DNA of 33,819 nt, taken from positions 1 to 33,819 of the forward strand of contig CANHHS010000002.1 of NCBI GenBank assembly GCA_947460445.1, read 5' to 3'. Positions 8,091 through 16,017 of this stretch are shown here, in pieces (within the stretch, counting starts at the first letter, position 1; each line of letters begins with the position of its first letter). This stretch comes from Opitutia bacterium (GTDB lineage Bacteria > Verrucomicrobiota > Verrucomicrobiia > Opitutales > UBA953). The notes beneath the pieces were generated by a model, which worked only from the letters and a program-made list of their open reading frames with translations, made no database searches and was not told the DNA's origin. A program made the position numbers and the translations under genes.

Positions 8091-9460
8091 GTCAGTCTGG
8101 GTCGAGAGGCGAAGGTTCGTTGCCAGGTCTTGGTGACACTGTGCACCCCGACATCCCGCCGGCACGGCGTCCATTGGCGGCACGGATGCGTCCTCGAAAT
8201 CTCACCGAGGTTGTTGGCCATGAGGCATTGCTGGGGCCAAACTCGATTCTCCGACGATTAGTCACCTTGGACGCTTTCGGCTCGTTAATCTTTTATGGAC
8301 CTCCTGGCTGCGGGAAGACGACGTTAGCCGAAGCTATTGCCGCAGAGACTAAGTCGAGTGCGATACGGGTTAATGCCGTGCTCTCAGGAACGCCTGAATT
8401 ACGTGATATTTTGGCAGACGCACGTCGTCACCCTGAACGGCGCACCTTGCTAGTCATCGACGAGATTCACCGGTTTAATAAAGCCCAACAAGACTTGCTT
8501 CTGCCGGACGTGGAATCGGGAGCGGTCAGATTGATTGGGTGCACGACGCATAATCCGGGACTATACGTCATTCCTGCATTACTAAGCCGCAGTCATTTAT
8601 TCAGGCTCGATCCCTTGTCGCGCGAGTCCGTGAAAGATTTTTTAGCGCGTTCGATGTCCGACAGTGAACGTGGTTTAGGGAAAATTGGCGTAAAAGTTAA
8701 TGCAGAGATTCTCGAATTAATTGCCGATCTAGCCGGTGGTGATTTGCGAAGAGGCCTTAACGCACTCGAAACACTGGCTCTCGCGGCACCTTTTGGAGGT
8801 TCGATTGATCGAGATGCTGTCGCAAATTATTCAAAAGAACGTCGTATTCGTTACGACGATGGCGGAGATGACCATTACGACACGGCATCCGCTTTCATTA
8901 AGTCTATTCGTGGCAGCGATCCGGACGCCGCACTCTACTGGTTGGCGGTCATGCTAGCGGGTGGAGAAGAGCCACGTTTTATCGCCCGACGTCTCGTCAT
9001 CGCAGCTTCCGAGGATATTGGTTTAGCTGATTCACGCGCCTTGGGTGTTGCGGTTGCGGCTTTTCAGGCGTGCGAGCTCGTGGGTGCACCTGAGTGTGAA
9101 TACGCCCTGGCCCATGCCACGCTCTTCTTGGCGCTTTCGCCGAAGAGTAACAGTGCAACCTTAGGTCTGTCTGAGGCAAAATTAGCAGTACAAGATCAAC
9201 CAAGACAGGAAGTACCCCTGCACTTAAAGGATAGTCACACCAAGGTTGCGCGTTCGTTGGGCCAAGGGCAGGGCTATCTCTATAGCCATGATTTTCCGGA
9301 AGGTATTTCGGGCCAAGATTATCTCACTAAGCCGCTTTCACTTTATACACCAGGAGCCTCAGGAGCCGAGGTACAACTAGCGGAACGGCTGACGCACTGG
9401 CGAAAGCTTAAGTCTAATTTGCAGGAACAATCGAAGTCGCAGAAGGGAAGGGGTGTGTGA
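8087..9460 (+). CDS. rarA: Replication-associated recombination protein A (AAA+ ATPase)
   Basis: RarA/MgsA is a clamp-loader-like AAA+ ATPase that acts at stalled replication forks. In 457 residues it shows the N-terminal RPRNLTEVVGHEALLGP, Walker A GPPGCGKTT (about residues 71-79), Walker B LLVIDEIHRFNKAQQDLLLPDVESG (about 120-144), and LIGCTTHNPG as sensor 1. The C-terminal tetramerisation region (FIKSIRGSDPDAALYWLAVML, IARRLVIAASEDIGLAD) is typical. It starts with GTG inside the msrA stop codon and ends inside the GTG of the Dus gene (GTGTGA), so msrA, rarA and dus form one translationally coupled unit. Confidence 0.95.
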   Translation: MSQSGSRGEGSLPGLGDTVHPDIPPARRPLAARMRPRNLTEVVGHEALLGPNSILRRLVTLDAFGSLIFYGPPGCGKTTLAEAIAAETKSSAIRVNAVLSGTPELRDILADARRHPERRTLLVIDEIHRFNKAQQDLLLPDVESGAVRLIGCTTHNPGLYVIPALLSRSHLFRLDPLSRESVKDFLARSMSDSERGLGKIGVKVNAEILELIADLAGGDLRRGLNALETLALAAPFGGSIDRDAVANYSKERRIRYDDGGDDHYDTASAFIKSIRGSDPDAALYWLAVMLAGGEEPRFIARRLVIAASEDIGLADSRALGVAVAAFQACELVGAPECEYALAHATLFLALSPKSNSATLGLSEAKLAVQDQPRQEVPLHLKDSHTKVARSLGQGQGYLYSHDFPEGISGQDYLTKPLSLYTPGASGAEVQLAERLTHWRKLKSNLQEQSKSQKGRGV

Positions 9461-10464
9461 TCCATAAATCGTCCAAGCGACTGCCATGGTTTGGCCCAGG
9501 TAAATTCCCCCTTTACCTCGCGCCGATGGCACGCCACACCGACGTGGCTTTCCGTGCACTCTGCAAAGAACAAGGTGCCGATGTGATGGTGACGGAGTTT
9601 GTGCAGTCGGAAGGGTTGCTCCGTGAAAATGCCAAATCATGGGAAATGGTCGATTTCACTGAATCGCAACGTCCCATGGGCGTACAAATTTTTGGAGCAA
9701 CACCGGCGTCGATGGCTAAGGCAGCACGTGAAGTCTGCAATCGTGTGAAACCTGATTTCCTTGATCTAAACTTTGGCTGCCCTGCGCACAAAGTTATCGA
9801 ACAAAACGCCGGCTCTGGACTGTTACGTTGTACGCCTTTACTTTTTGACGTCGTTAAGGCGGTAAAAGATGCGATTCCCGAAACACCCCTAACTGCTAAA
9901 ATGCGTTTGGGTTGGGACGAGGGTAGTATTGTGGCAGTGGATGTTGCGGGCCGTTTGCAGGAATTGGGCGTAGAAGCTATCGCCGTGCATGGTCGTACGC
10001 GCGAGCAAGGTTACTCCGGTGCTGCCCATTGGGGGTGGATTGCGAAAGTGTCAGCGGCCGTTGATATTCCCGTGATTGGTAATGGTGATATTCGTGATGG
10101 AGAAACCGCTGTGGAACGTCTTCGTTCAAGTGGTGTGAGCGGGCTCATGATTGGACGTGCCGCTCTCGCTCAGCCTTGGATCTTTCGACATGTTCGCGCA
10201 GCTTTAGAAGGACGCGAAGCACCCCCAGCAGTTGGCGCACAAGAGCGCTGGGACACTTTGGTGCGCCTTGCTGAACTTACCCTCGAAACCCATGCCTCGC
10301 GGCTAGGGGAGCGTGATATCCGGTGGATGTTGGCTAAGTTACACCCGTTGACCCAAGGAATTCCCTCGTCCCGACTGGTCAGAGATCAGCTCCAAAAGTG
10401 CCTCACGTTGGATGACCTACGAAGACTCCGGGATAAGCACCTAGCGAGCCATACGGCTCCATAG
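9457..10464 (+). CDS. tRNA-dihydrouridine synthase (Dus family)
   Basis: This FMN-dependent enzyme reduces uridine to dihydrouridine in the tRNA D-loop. The 335-residue TIM-barrel protein shows LAPMARHTDVAFRALCKEQGADVMVTEFV at the N-terminus and DLNFGCPAHKV with catalytic Cys108. Further motifs are TAKMRLGWDEG, AVHGRTREQGYSG, PVIGNGDI and GLMIGRAALAQPWIF, followed by a helical C-terminal domain. It is closest in layout to DusB, but the subfamily cannot be fixed by eye, so no symbol is given. The GTG start overlaps the rarA stop by 4 bases, with GAAGGGAAGGGG upstream. It is the last gene before the dnaA upstream region. Confidence 0.93.
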   Translation: MIHKSSKRLPWFGPGKFPLYLAPMARHTDVAFRALCKEQGADVMVTEFVQSEGLLRENAKSWEMVDFTESQRPMGVQIFGATPASMAKAAREVCNRVKPDFLDLNFGCPAHKVIEQNAGSGLLRCTPLLFDVVKAVKDAIPETPLTAKMRLGWDEGSIVAVDVAGRLQELGVEAIAVHGRTREQGYSGAAHWGWIAKVSAAVDIPVIGNGDIRDGETAVERLRSSGVSGLMIGRAALAQPWIFRHVRAALEGREAPPAVGAQERWDTLVRLAELTLETHASRLGERDIRWMLAKLHPLTQGIPSSRLVRDQLQKCLTLDDLRRLRDKHLASHTAP

Positions 10465-10528
10465 GCAAGTCACAGATAGATAGGGGTTTGTGCTATAAGT
10501 TGCTTCCCTCGGCCGGGCCCAGGGTAGT

Positions 10529-10537
10529 TTATGCACG
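10529..10537 (+). promoter_or_regulatory. DnaA-box-like 9-mer (one mismatch)
   Basis: TTATGCACG differs from the consensus TTWTNCACA only in the last base. It lies 7 bases before a perfect box on the opposite strand. Confidence 0.5.
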
Positions 10538-10544
10538 GTGGAAC

Positions 10545-10553
10545 TGTGAATAA
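10545..10553 (-). promoter_or_regulatory. DnaA box (perfect consensus)
   Basis: TGTGAATAA on the plus strand is TTATTCACA on the minus strand, a full match to TTWTNCACA. Confidence 0.65.
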
Positions 10554-10693
10554 CCTGTGGAAGGCTCTACCTTGAGCATCACGTTCACCCCCCATCCAAT
10601 GCCGCCTCGTTTTTTGCTTCACAAGGAACCCCTCCTTCCTAAGTTGAACCCTCCGTCTCCCGTAAAGTCATCCACTTTATGTCGATAATCGGG

Positions 10694-10710
10694 GTCAGGT
10701 CATTCCTGAC
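10694..10710. promoter_or_regulatory. Inverted repeat GTCAGG-N5-CCTGAC
   Basis: This is a perfect 6-bp dyad with a 5-base spacer. A further GTCAG half-site follows at about 10717 (CTGTCAGACG). It may be a protein-binding site in the dnaA promoter region. There is no U-run, so it is not a terminator. Confidence 0.45.
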
Positions 10711-10768
10711 AACTCTGTCAGACGTGAAGATCGAAGCGACAGAAACCAGCACTGTTTTCGCCCCGTTT

Positions 10769-10791
10769 TTGGGATGTGAACAACTTCCCAA
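10769..10791. promoter_or_regulatory. Dyad TTGGGA/TCCCAA enclosing a DnaA-box-like site
   Basis: A 6-bp inverted repeat has an 11-base centre that begins with TGTGAACAA (10775-10783). Its reverse complement TTGTTCACA differs from the DnaA-box consensus at one position. It ends 24 bases before the dnaA ATG, a suitable place for autoregulation of dnaA. Confidence 0.45.
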
Positions 10792-10815
10792 ACACTCACC
10801 CACCAACCCTTTAAA

Positions 10816-12177
10816 ATGACAACCCTTTCCAATCCTTCAACTCTCTGGGAATCCGTCCGGAACGAAATCCGCGCGGTTGTTTCGCAGAACGATTTCGATA
10901 GCTGGTTCTCCAATATTTCAGCGACAGAAATTAATGGCGACGTGCTCGTCCTCGAAGCTCCTTCAGTTTTAGCCGAGGCGTGGGTGAATAATAATTTCGG
11001 TGATCTCTTGCGCCACCAAGTCACTTTGGCTGCAGGACGTACGATGTCGTATCGTTTGATGGCACCGACGGTAAGCCGCGAAGTGTCTGACGCTCCTGCA
11101 CCTACGCCGACACGTAGCCGTGCGAGTACCGCAACCAAGCCACCTGCGATTAAGGCTAACAATAACTTCGATAACTTCATTGTCGGCACCGAGAATGAAA
11201 TGGCCCACGGCGCTTCGCTCGCTGTCGCCAAGGAACCAGGCTACAATTACAACCCGCTCTTCATTTATGGTCCGACCGGTCTCGGTAAGACACATTTGAT
11301 GCACGCCATCGCGCATAGCTTGTTTGCGCGTAACCCTGCGGCACGCATTGCTTACGTGACGTCGGAAACCTTTACCAACGAGTTCATTCAAGGGCTTCAA
11401 ACAAACAGCGTCGCGCAGTTCCGCCGTCGTTACCGTGAACTCGATTTACTTTTGATTGATGATATCCAGTTCTTGGCTGGCAAGGAATCCACCCAAGAAG
11501 AGTTCTTCCATACCTTCAACGAGCTGCACAATAGCCACAAGCAGGTCGTGCTGACGAGTGACCGACCCGCGAGCGAGATTGCCAAACTCCAAGAGCGTCT
11601 CGTTTCACGTTTCCAGTGGGGCATGGTTGCATCCATTTCTGCTCCTGGCCTCGAGACCCGTATCGCCATCCTTCGCCGCAAGGCACAGGACCGCGGCATC
11701 GATCTCCCTTCGGAGCTCGCTGAGTTCATTGGCAGCCGAATTGCCCGCAATGTGCGTAATCTCGAAGGTGCCATTACCCGCATCGAAGGGTATATGCGCA
11801 TGAGCCCAGCTAAGCGCGTTCTCGATATTCCTGCTGTCGAACGCTTGTTGCACGACATCTTAGTTGAGGAAGCAAGCCATACACTAACCGTTGAAATCAT
11901 TCAGCGCTGCGTGGCTGAGCATTATCGCATCCAGCTTTCGGACATGACCTCAAAGCGTCGTATGCAGAACATTGCCTTCCCGCGTCAGGTTGCGATGTAC
12001 CTTTCGACACAACTTACCGGCCTTTCGCTCGTCGCTATTGGTCAAGCTTATGGCGGACGTGACCATGGTACGGTCATTCATGCACGTAAGACAGTGGGCA
12101 ATCAGATGGAAGTGGACACCAACGTCCGCCGTTCCGTCGAGTTCCTCAAAACACAACTTTCGGCCAATCGGTCTTAA
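10816..12177 (+). CDS. dnaA: Chromosomal replication initiator protein DnaA
   Basis: DnaA binds DnaA boxes and opens the origin. All four domains are visible in 453 residues. The N-terminal domain I begins LWESVRNEIRAVVSQNDFDSWF. A Thr/Ala/Pro-rich linker spans about residues 90-115. The AAA+ core has Walker A GPTGLGKTH near residue 152 and Walker B LLLIDDIQFLAGKESTQEEFFHTF near 211. The C-terminal helix-turn-helix carries the signature GGRDHGTVIHARKTV near 413. Upstream lie dus and a regulatory gap, and downstream is a terminator. dnaN, recF and gyrB do not follow, so the classical dnaA-dnaN cluster is absent here. Length and motifs are complete. Confidence 0.97.
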   Translation: MTTLSNPSTLWESVRNEIRAVVSQNDFDSWFSNISATEINGDVLVLEAPSVLAEAWVNNNFGDLLRHQVTLAAGRTMSYRLMAPTVSREVSDAPAPTPTRSRASTATKPPAIKANNNFDNFIVGTENEMAHGASLAVAKEPGYNYNPLFIYGPTGLGKTHLMHAIAHSLFARNPAARIAYVTSETFTNEFIQGLQTNSVAQFRRRYRELDLLLIDDIQFLAGKESTQEEFFHTFNELHNSHKQVVLTSDRPASEIAKLQERLVSRFQWGMVASISAPGLETRIAILRRKAQDRGIDLPSELAEFIGSRIARNVRNLEGAITRIEGYMRMSPAKRVLDIPAVERLLHDILVEEASHTLTVEIIQRCVAEHYRIQLSDMTSKRRMQNIAFPRQVAMYLSTQLTGLSLVAIGQAYGGRDHGTVIHARKTVGNQMEVDTNVRRSVEFLKTQLSANRS

Positions 12178-12205
12178 TTGACACGTTGTTCGATGTTAGG
12201 GATCC

Positions 12206-12234
12206 GGAGCCCCACCGAGTGGTGGGGCTCCTTT
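12206..12234 (+). terminator. Rho-independent terminator of dnaA
   Basis: GGAGCCCCACC-gagt-GGTGGGGCTCC is a perfect 11-bp stem followed by a short TTT. It lies 28 bases after the dnaA stop. There is no T-run on the minus strand, so it serves mainly dnaA. Confidence 0.85.
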
Positions 12235-12238
12235 ATGC

Positions 12239-13501
12239 CTAAAGCGATTTACGCCATTCCGCCAACTCGCCTTCGAGAATGGTGCGGATCAACTGTGCAG
12301 AAGATTCGTCAGCAAGGTTATGAAGTTCGGTCGGATCTGCCTGCAGGTTGAATAGCTGGGTGATATTAACTTCGGGATAATAGATAAGCTTCCAGTGTCC
12401 ACCGGTGACCGAGAACTGCACGTTGCGATAGCGCGAGAATGCATACGTACGAGCGAGTTGGCTTTGTGTGCCTTGCGCTACCGGTAAAAGGCTTAAACCC
12501 TCAACACCCTGAATTAAGTTCTTTGGGCATTTCGCTGCGTCAGCGACCGTTGGGAAAATGTCATGCACTTGTGCGAGCGCCTCACTTTTCTGCGGCTTGA
12601 TGCCGGGTCCGGCTACGAGAAAAGGGATATGCATGCCGCCAAAGGCATAGAGGTTTTGTTTTCCAAGTAGGCCATGATCTCCAAGGGATAATCCGTTATC
12701 CCCGATAAAGATAATCAGCGTCCGATTTTCTTGTCCGCTAGTTTTAAGGGCAGCTAGAACGACACCCAGTTGTTTGTCCATCCAGGCAGCCGAAGCCCAA
12801 TAACGAGCCCGTTTACCCTTTACGGAATCAAGGGTCAGTGGTCGGGGCAGGGTTAATTCGTCGCGAACTTTAAGTTCTCCATTATTGAAAGCATGTTCAG
12901 GTCGGAAGTCGATAGGCTCTTCCATGTCCGCCGGCTTGAAGCGTTCATAAAATGATTCGGGCGCATCCTGTGGGTCATGGGGCAGGGCGAATTCTACATA
13001 CGCTAGCCAAGGCTTATCGGTGTGTACTGAGATAAATTTAGCAACGTCTGCTCCGTGTTTAGCTTCTGTATCAACGGAACGTGGAAGAATTTGGGTTTGT
13101 TTGAACTCGGTATAGAGATTGGTCGGCCGAGATTCATTTTTTCCAGTATGGAAGGTGGTATAGCCCATACTTTGAAAAGTACGCGGAAGTGTGGATGAAA
13201 AATCGATGGCACGGATTTCCTTATTATTGGCAGGCAATCGGGCAACCCCTCTACCCGTTAAGAGCATGGCGCGGCTGGCTACGCACACCGCTGGGTAGGT
13301 TGAGCCTTGCAGTGATGCTCTCGTAAAAATGCATGAGCGGATGGCTAACTGCTCAAGATTCGGCAAACGGGCAACCTTCGACCCTGTTAGGGTTATGCAG
13401 TCAGGACGCAAATCATCGGCGACGATGATGAGAATGTTAGGCGTAGCTTCTGCGCCATGAATGATGGTACAGAGCAAAAGGCAGAATGTAGTGCGTAGCA
13501 T
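12239..13501 (-). CDS. Secreted sulfatase (formylglycine-dependent)
   Basis: This type I arylsulfatase-family enzyme removes sulfate esters, probably from a polysaccharide. A signal peptide (MLRTTFCLLLCTIIHGAEA) suggests export. NILIIVADDLRPD supplies metal-binding Asp29/Asp30. The maturation motif CVASRAMLLTGRG has Cys73, the residue converted to formylglycine, in the C-x-A-S-R variant of the C-x-P-S-R motif. IIFIGDNGLSLGDHGLLGKQ and GMHIPFLVAGPGI complete the active site. The overall pattern resembles iduronate-2-sulfatase-like members. At 420 residues it is on the short side for the family. It is the last gene of the cutC - beta-mannosidase - sulfatase operon, starting 5 bases after the mannosidase stop. 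The sulfated substrate is not known. Confidence 0.92.
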   Translation of the reverse strand: MLRTTFCLLLCTIIHGAEATPNILIIVADDLRPDCITLTGSKVARLPNLEQLAIRSCIFTRASLQGSTYPAVCVASRAMLLTGRGVARLPANNKEIRAIDFSSTLPRTFQSMGYTTFHTGKNESRPTNLYTEFKQTQILPRSVDTEAKHGADVAKFISVHTDKPWLAYVEFALPHDPQDAPESFYERFKPADMEEPIDFRPEHAFNNGELKVRDELTLPRPLTLDSVKGKRARYWASAAWMDKQLGVVLAALKTSGQENRTLIIFIGDNGLSLGDHGLLGKQNLYAFGGMHIPFLVAGPGIKPQKSEALAQVHDIFPTVADAAKCPKNLIQGVEGLSLLPVAQGTQSQLARTYAFSRYRNVQFSVTGGHWKLIYYPEVNITQLFNLQADPTELHNLADESSAQLIRTILEGELAEWRKSL

Positions 13502-13506
13502 CTATC

Positions 13507-16017
13507 TTAACGTTCGGACGTTTTAAGGGGTCCCCAGCCGACAACTAAGTCATGCCATGACATGACTTTGAAGCTATCTCGCCAATCGCGCTTAGGATCG
13601 CGCAAGCGCAGGCGTACAATTTGCTTTTCACCCGGTAACAAATCAAAAAGCGCATCAGAAGGGTATGCAAAAGGCGCCGTCGGCTCGAAGGAAAGGCCGA
13701 CAACTACGCCTTGTGCCTCCACGGTTACTTCTGTCATTCCGGATATATCTTTTGAACCTTTGCGTGCTGTAAGTGTATATTGCGATGCGCCTATATTGAC
13801 GTTGGCCGGGCGAAATAAGGCAGGGATCGCGCGGATGATACGATGCGGGCCTGATTCTGCTAAAGCATAGCATGCCCCGATTGAAGCGCTGAGGCGGGTC
13901 TCGGTTTGCTTATCGTGATGAGCTTCAAACAAAATCTTTCCTTCGAAATCTAAGAGGGCGAGGCGAACCCCTTTCGAATCCCCGATAGTCTTAGCAATAA
14001 CGCGATCATCTAAAAATGCTAAGTCGACTGCCTCGTTGGCGAAGGCGCGCTTAACGGCAAAGTAGGCAGGTTTAGGAACGCCGTTGAAATCAACCAGTGA
14101 CCAGCTGATACCCGGCCAAGGGTCATTCATCTGCCAGATGAGTGAGCCTGCGCAGTTAGGGTCGAGTCGGTGTGCGCTGATATGTGTACGTAGTGCTTCT
14201 GCCTGCAACCAGCGTGTTGCATACGCAAATTGGTCAGGCTTAACGGTTCGCAAGCCTTCCATGCCCATATATTGTCCGATTAATTCGTAGGCGACGGGTT
14301 GCTTCTGATGATTAGCGAAACGTGGGTCATTCCGATCTTCAGTTCCAACCCATTCAGTCAGCGTCGATGGGGCGGGAAATGATTGGAAGCCGAACTCGCT
14401 GACAAAACGTCCAGTTTTGTTGGGCGCACGCGAGAAGGGTTCGCGACCATGCCAAAGGCCCCAATCATGTAAATCGCCTTCGTTATACGCCGCGATACGT
14501 CCGCCCCCGTGTCTCGGAGATGAGCTGATATACGGACGCCCAGGGTCGTTTGCCTTGAGGGCTTGTGGAATCCTTATTTCAAAAAGCGTTTCGTACCCTT
14601 TACGGACCTTGCTGCTTATTTTTTCGATACTGGGTAATGTCGACCAGCCCCAATTCCACCAGCCTTCATCGCATTCATTATTACCGCACCATAATGCCAG
14701 TGATGGGTGTCCGCGTAATCGGCGTGCTTGATCGGCAACTTCAGCTTCAACGTTGGCGAGAAAAGGTTCATCCCATGGATAAAGTCCGCAACCGAAAGGG
14801 AGGTCTTGCCAAATTAAAATCCCATATTTGTCGCAGAGTTCGAGTGTGCGGTCAGATGCATAATGACCTCCACCCCAAACGCGTAGGCAGTTCATGCCTG
14901 CTTCACGTGCTAAGAGAAGCACCTGGCTGTCATCCGTATTAAGTGGGTCGATGGCGCTGGCGGGTACAAGGTTGGCTCCGCGGGCAAAAATATCTTTTCC
15001 GTTTAGTTTAAAGCGGAAGGATTCACCGCGGGCGTCTTTTTCACGAATGAGTTCAAGATCACGTACGCCGTATGTGCATTTACCCGATAATTTTTCTGTC
15101 GGTAGCGACAGTGTCCATTCTGCTGTATGTAATGATTGTTCCCCTTGTCCATTGGTCCACCAAAGTGCTGGGTTTTTAACCGTAAAGGGTAGGGTGACCT
15201 TTTGTAGACCTTTGTTTAATTTAATCTTTTGACTGTGTTGGACTCCCAGTGATGACACAGAGAGATCTATTTCCATTTCATGATCTGCTTCTACCCATGC
15301 TTCCAGCTGCATGGCGGCTGATTCACAGGTAACAGACTGTCCAGCAATCAGCTTGGGACGTTCGGCGCTTACCACGCAACTCGAACGGACAATGATGTCG
15401 TTCCATGACTGTAGTATAGGGAAGCGCAGGCCCGCACCGAGCAGGCGTGGTGCGAAATCCCATCCGAATTGCATTTGTACTTTACGTGCGGTTACGCGGG
15501 AGTTTTCAGGCAATTCAGCAGGGAGTCGTACATAACGTGCGAGGCTCTCTCTTCCGGGTGAGAGCAATCGAACAAGAAGTTCGTTCTTACCGGATTTCAG
15601 CGTGCTTTCAATCGGCACAATCCAGGTGCGAAATGAATTTTCAGCTTCGAGGATTTGTTTTTCGTTAAGGTAAACTTCCGCAAAGGTATCTAAGCCGTCG
15701 AAGACAAGCTCAACGTGCTTCTTGTCTCTGTGTGTCCCAGAAACATCGAATAAGACGCCGATGTCCCAATCCGTTTTTTCATCTATCCACGCACCCGTTT
15801 TTTCGTTCGCATCGCGGTAGGGGTCGGGCAGGCCTTCAAGAATGAGCTGTCGATAGATGGAAAAACTCCCGCGCTCAACAGCTCCACGGTCGACCGGCTT
15901 CCAGGGGTTTTCGGTACTCGATAGTGCTTCTGTTGGACGATAAAGCCACTGGCCATTCAGCATTTGAGCCGAACAAGAGAGGGCCATCCACGTTAGACAG
16001 TAGATAATGTAGCGCAT
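13507..16017 (-). CDS. Glycoside hydrolase family 2, beta-mannosidase-like
   Basis: This exported enzyme probably releases beta-linked mannose from glycan ends. After a signal peptide (MRYIIYCLTWMALSCSA) comes the sugar-binding jelly-roll (FDGLDTFAEVYLNEKQILEAENSFRTW). An immunoglobulin-like domain and the TIM barrel follow. In the barrel, ALWCGNNECDEGWWNWG contains the acid/base Glu448, and FVSEFGFQSFP contains the nucleophile Glu541. The pattern WCGNNE plus SEFGFQSFP is typical of beta-mannosidases rather than beta-galactosidases. The length of 836 residues fits. Its ATG shares one base with the cutC stop (TGATG), and the sulfatase follows 5 bases after its stop. The three are therefore a single transcription unit. 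Confidence 0.93.
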   Translation of the reverse strand: MRYIIYCLTWMALSCSAQMLNGQWLYRPTEALSSTENPWKPVDRGAVERGSFSIYRQLILEGLPDPYRDANEKTGAWIDEKTDWDIGVLFDVSGTHRDKKHVELVFDGLDTFAEVYLNEKQILEAENSFRTWIVPIESTLKSGKNELLVRLLSPGRESLARYVRLPAELPENSRVTARKVQMQFGWDFAPRLLGAGLRFPILQSWNDIIVRSSCVVSAERPKLIAGQSVTCESAAMQLEAWVEADHEMEIDLSVSSLGVQHSQKIKLNKGLQKVTLPFTVKNPALWWTNGQGEQSLHTAEWTLSLPTEKLSGKCTYGVRDLELIREKDARGESFRFKLNGKDIFARGANLVPASAIDPLNTDDSQVLLLAREAGMNCLRVWGGGHYASDRTLELCDKYGILIWQDLPFGCGLYPWDEPFLANVEAEVADQARRLRGHPSLALWCGNNECDEGWWNWGWSTLPSIEKISSKVRKGYETLFEIRIPQALKANDPGRPYISSSPRHGGGRIAAYNEGDLHDWGLWHGREPFSRAPNKTGRFVSEFGFQSFPAPSTLTEWVGTEDRNDPRFANHQKQPVAYELIGQYMGMEGLRTVKPDQFAYATRWLQAEALRTHISAHRLDPNCAGSLIWQMNDPWPGISWSLVDFNGVPKPAYFAVKRAFANEAVDLAFLDDRVIAKTIGDSKGVRLALLDFEGKILFEAHHDKQTETRLSASIGACYALAESGPHRIIRAIPALFRPANVNIGASQYTLTARKGSKDISGMTEVTVEAQGVVVGLSFEPTAPFAYPSDALFDLLPGEKQIVRLRLRDPKRDWRDSFKVMSWHDLVVGWGPLKTSER

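Larger units (their letters stand above)
10465..10815 (+). promoter_or_regulatory. dnaA upstream non-coding region (possible oriC or dnaA control region)
   Basis: This 351-bp gap is the largest without a gene in the window. It holds one perfect and two near-perfect DnaA-box-like 9-mers, two dyads and C/T-rich stretches. No ORF in it looks coding, and no clearly AT-rich unwinding element is visible. The region must contain the dnaA promoter. Whether it is also a replication origin cannot be decided from the sequence alone. Confidence 0.6.

Noticed and set aside
10695-11231. 178-residue reverse ORF overlapping the dnaA start
   Set aside because: It lies opposite conserved dnaA domain I and its promoter. 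It has low-complexity, Arg/Ser-rich translation and no recognisable motif.
13509-13522. AACGT-TCGG-ACGTT hairpin at the end of the mannosidase gene
   Set aside because: Only a 5-bp stem, no U-run, and it sits at a stop/start junction inside an operon; probably chance.
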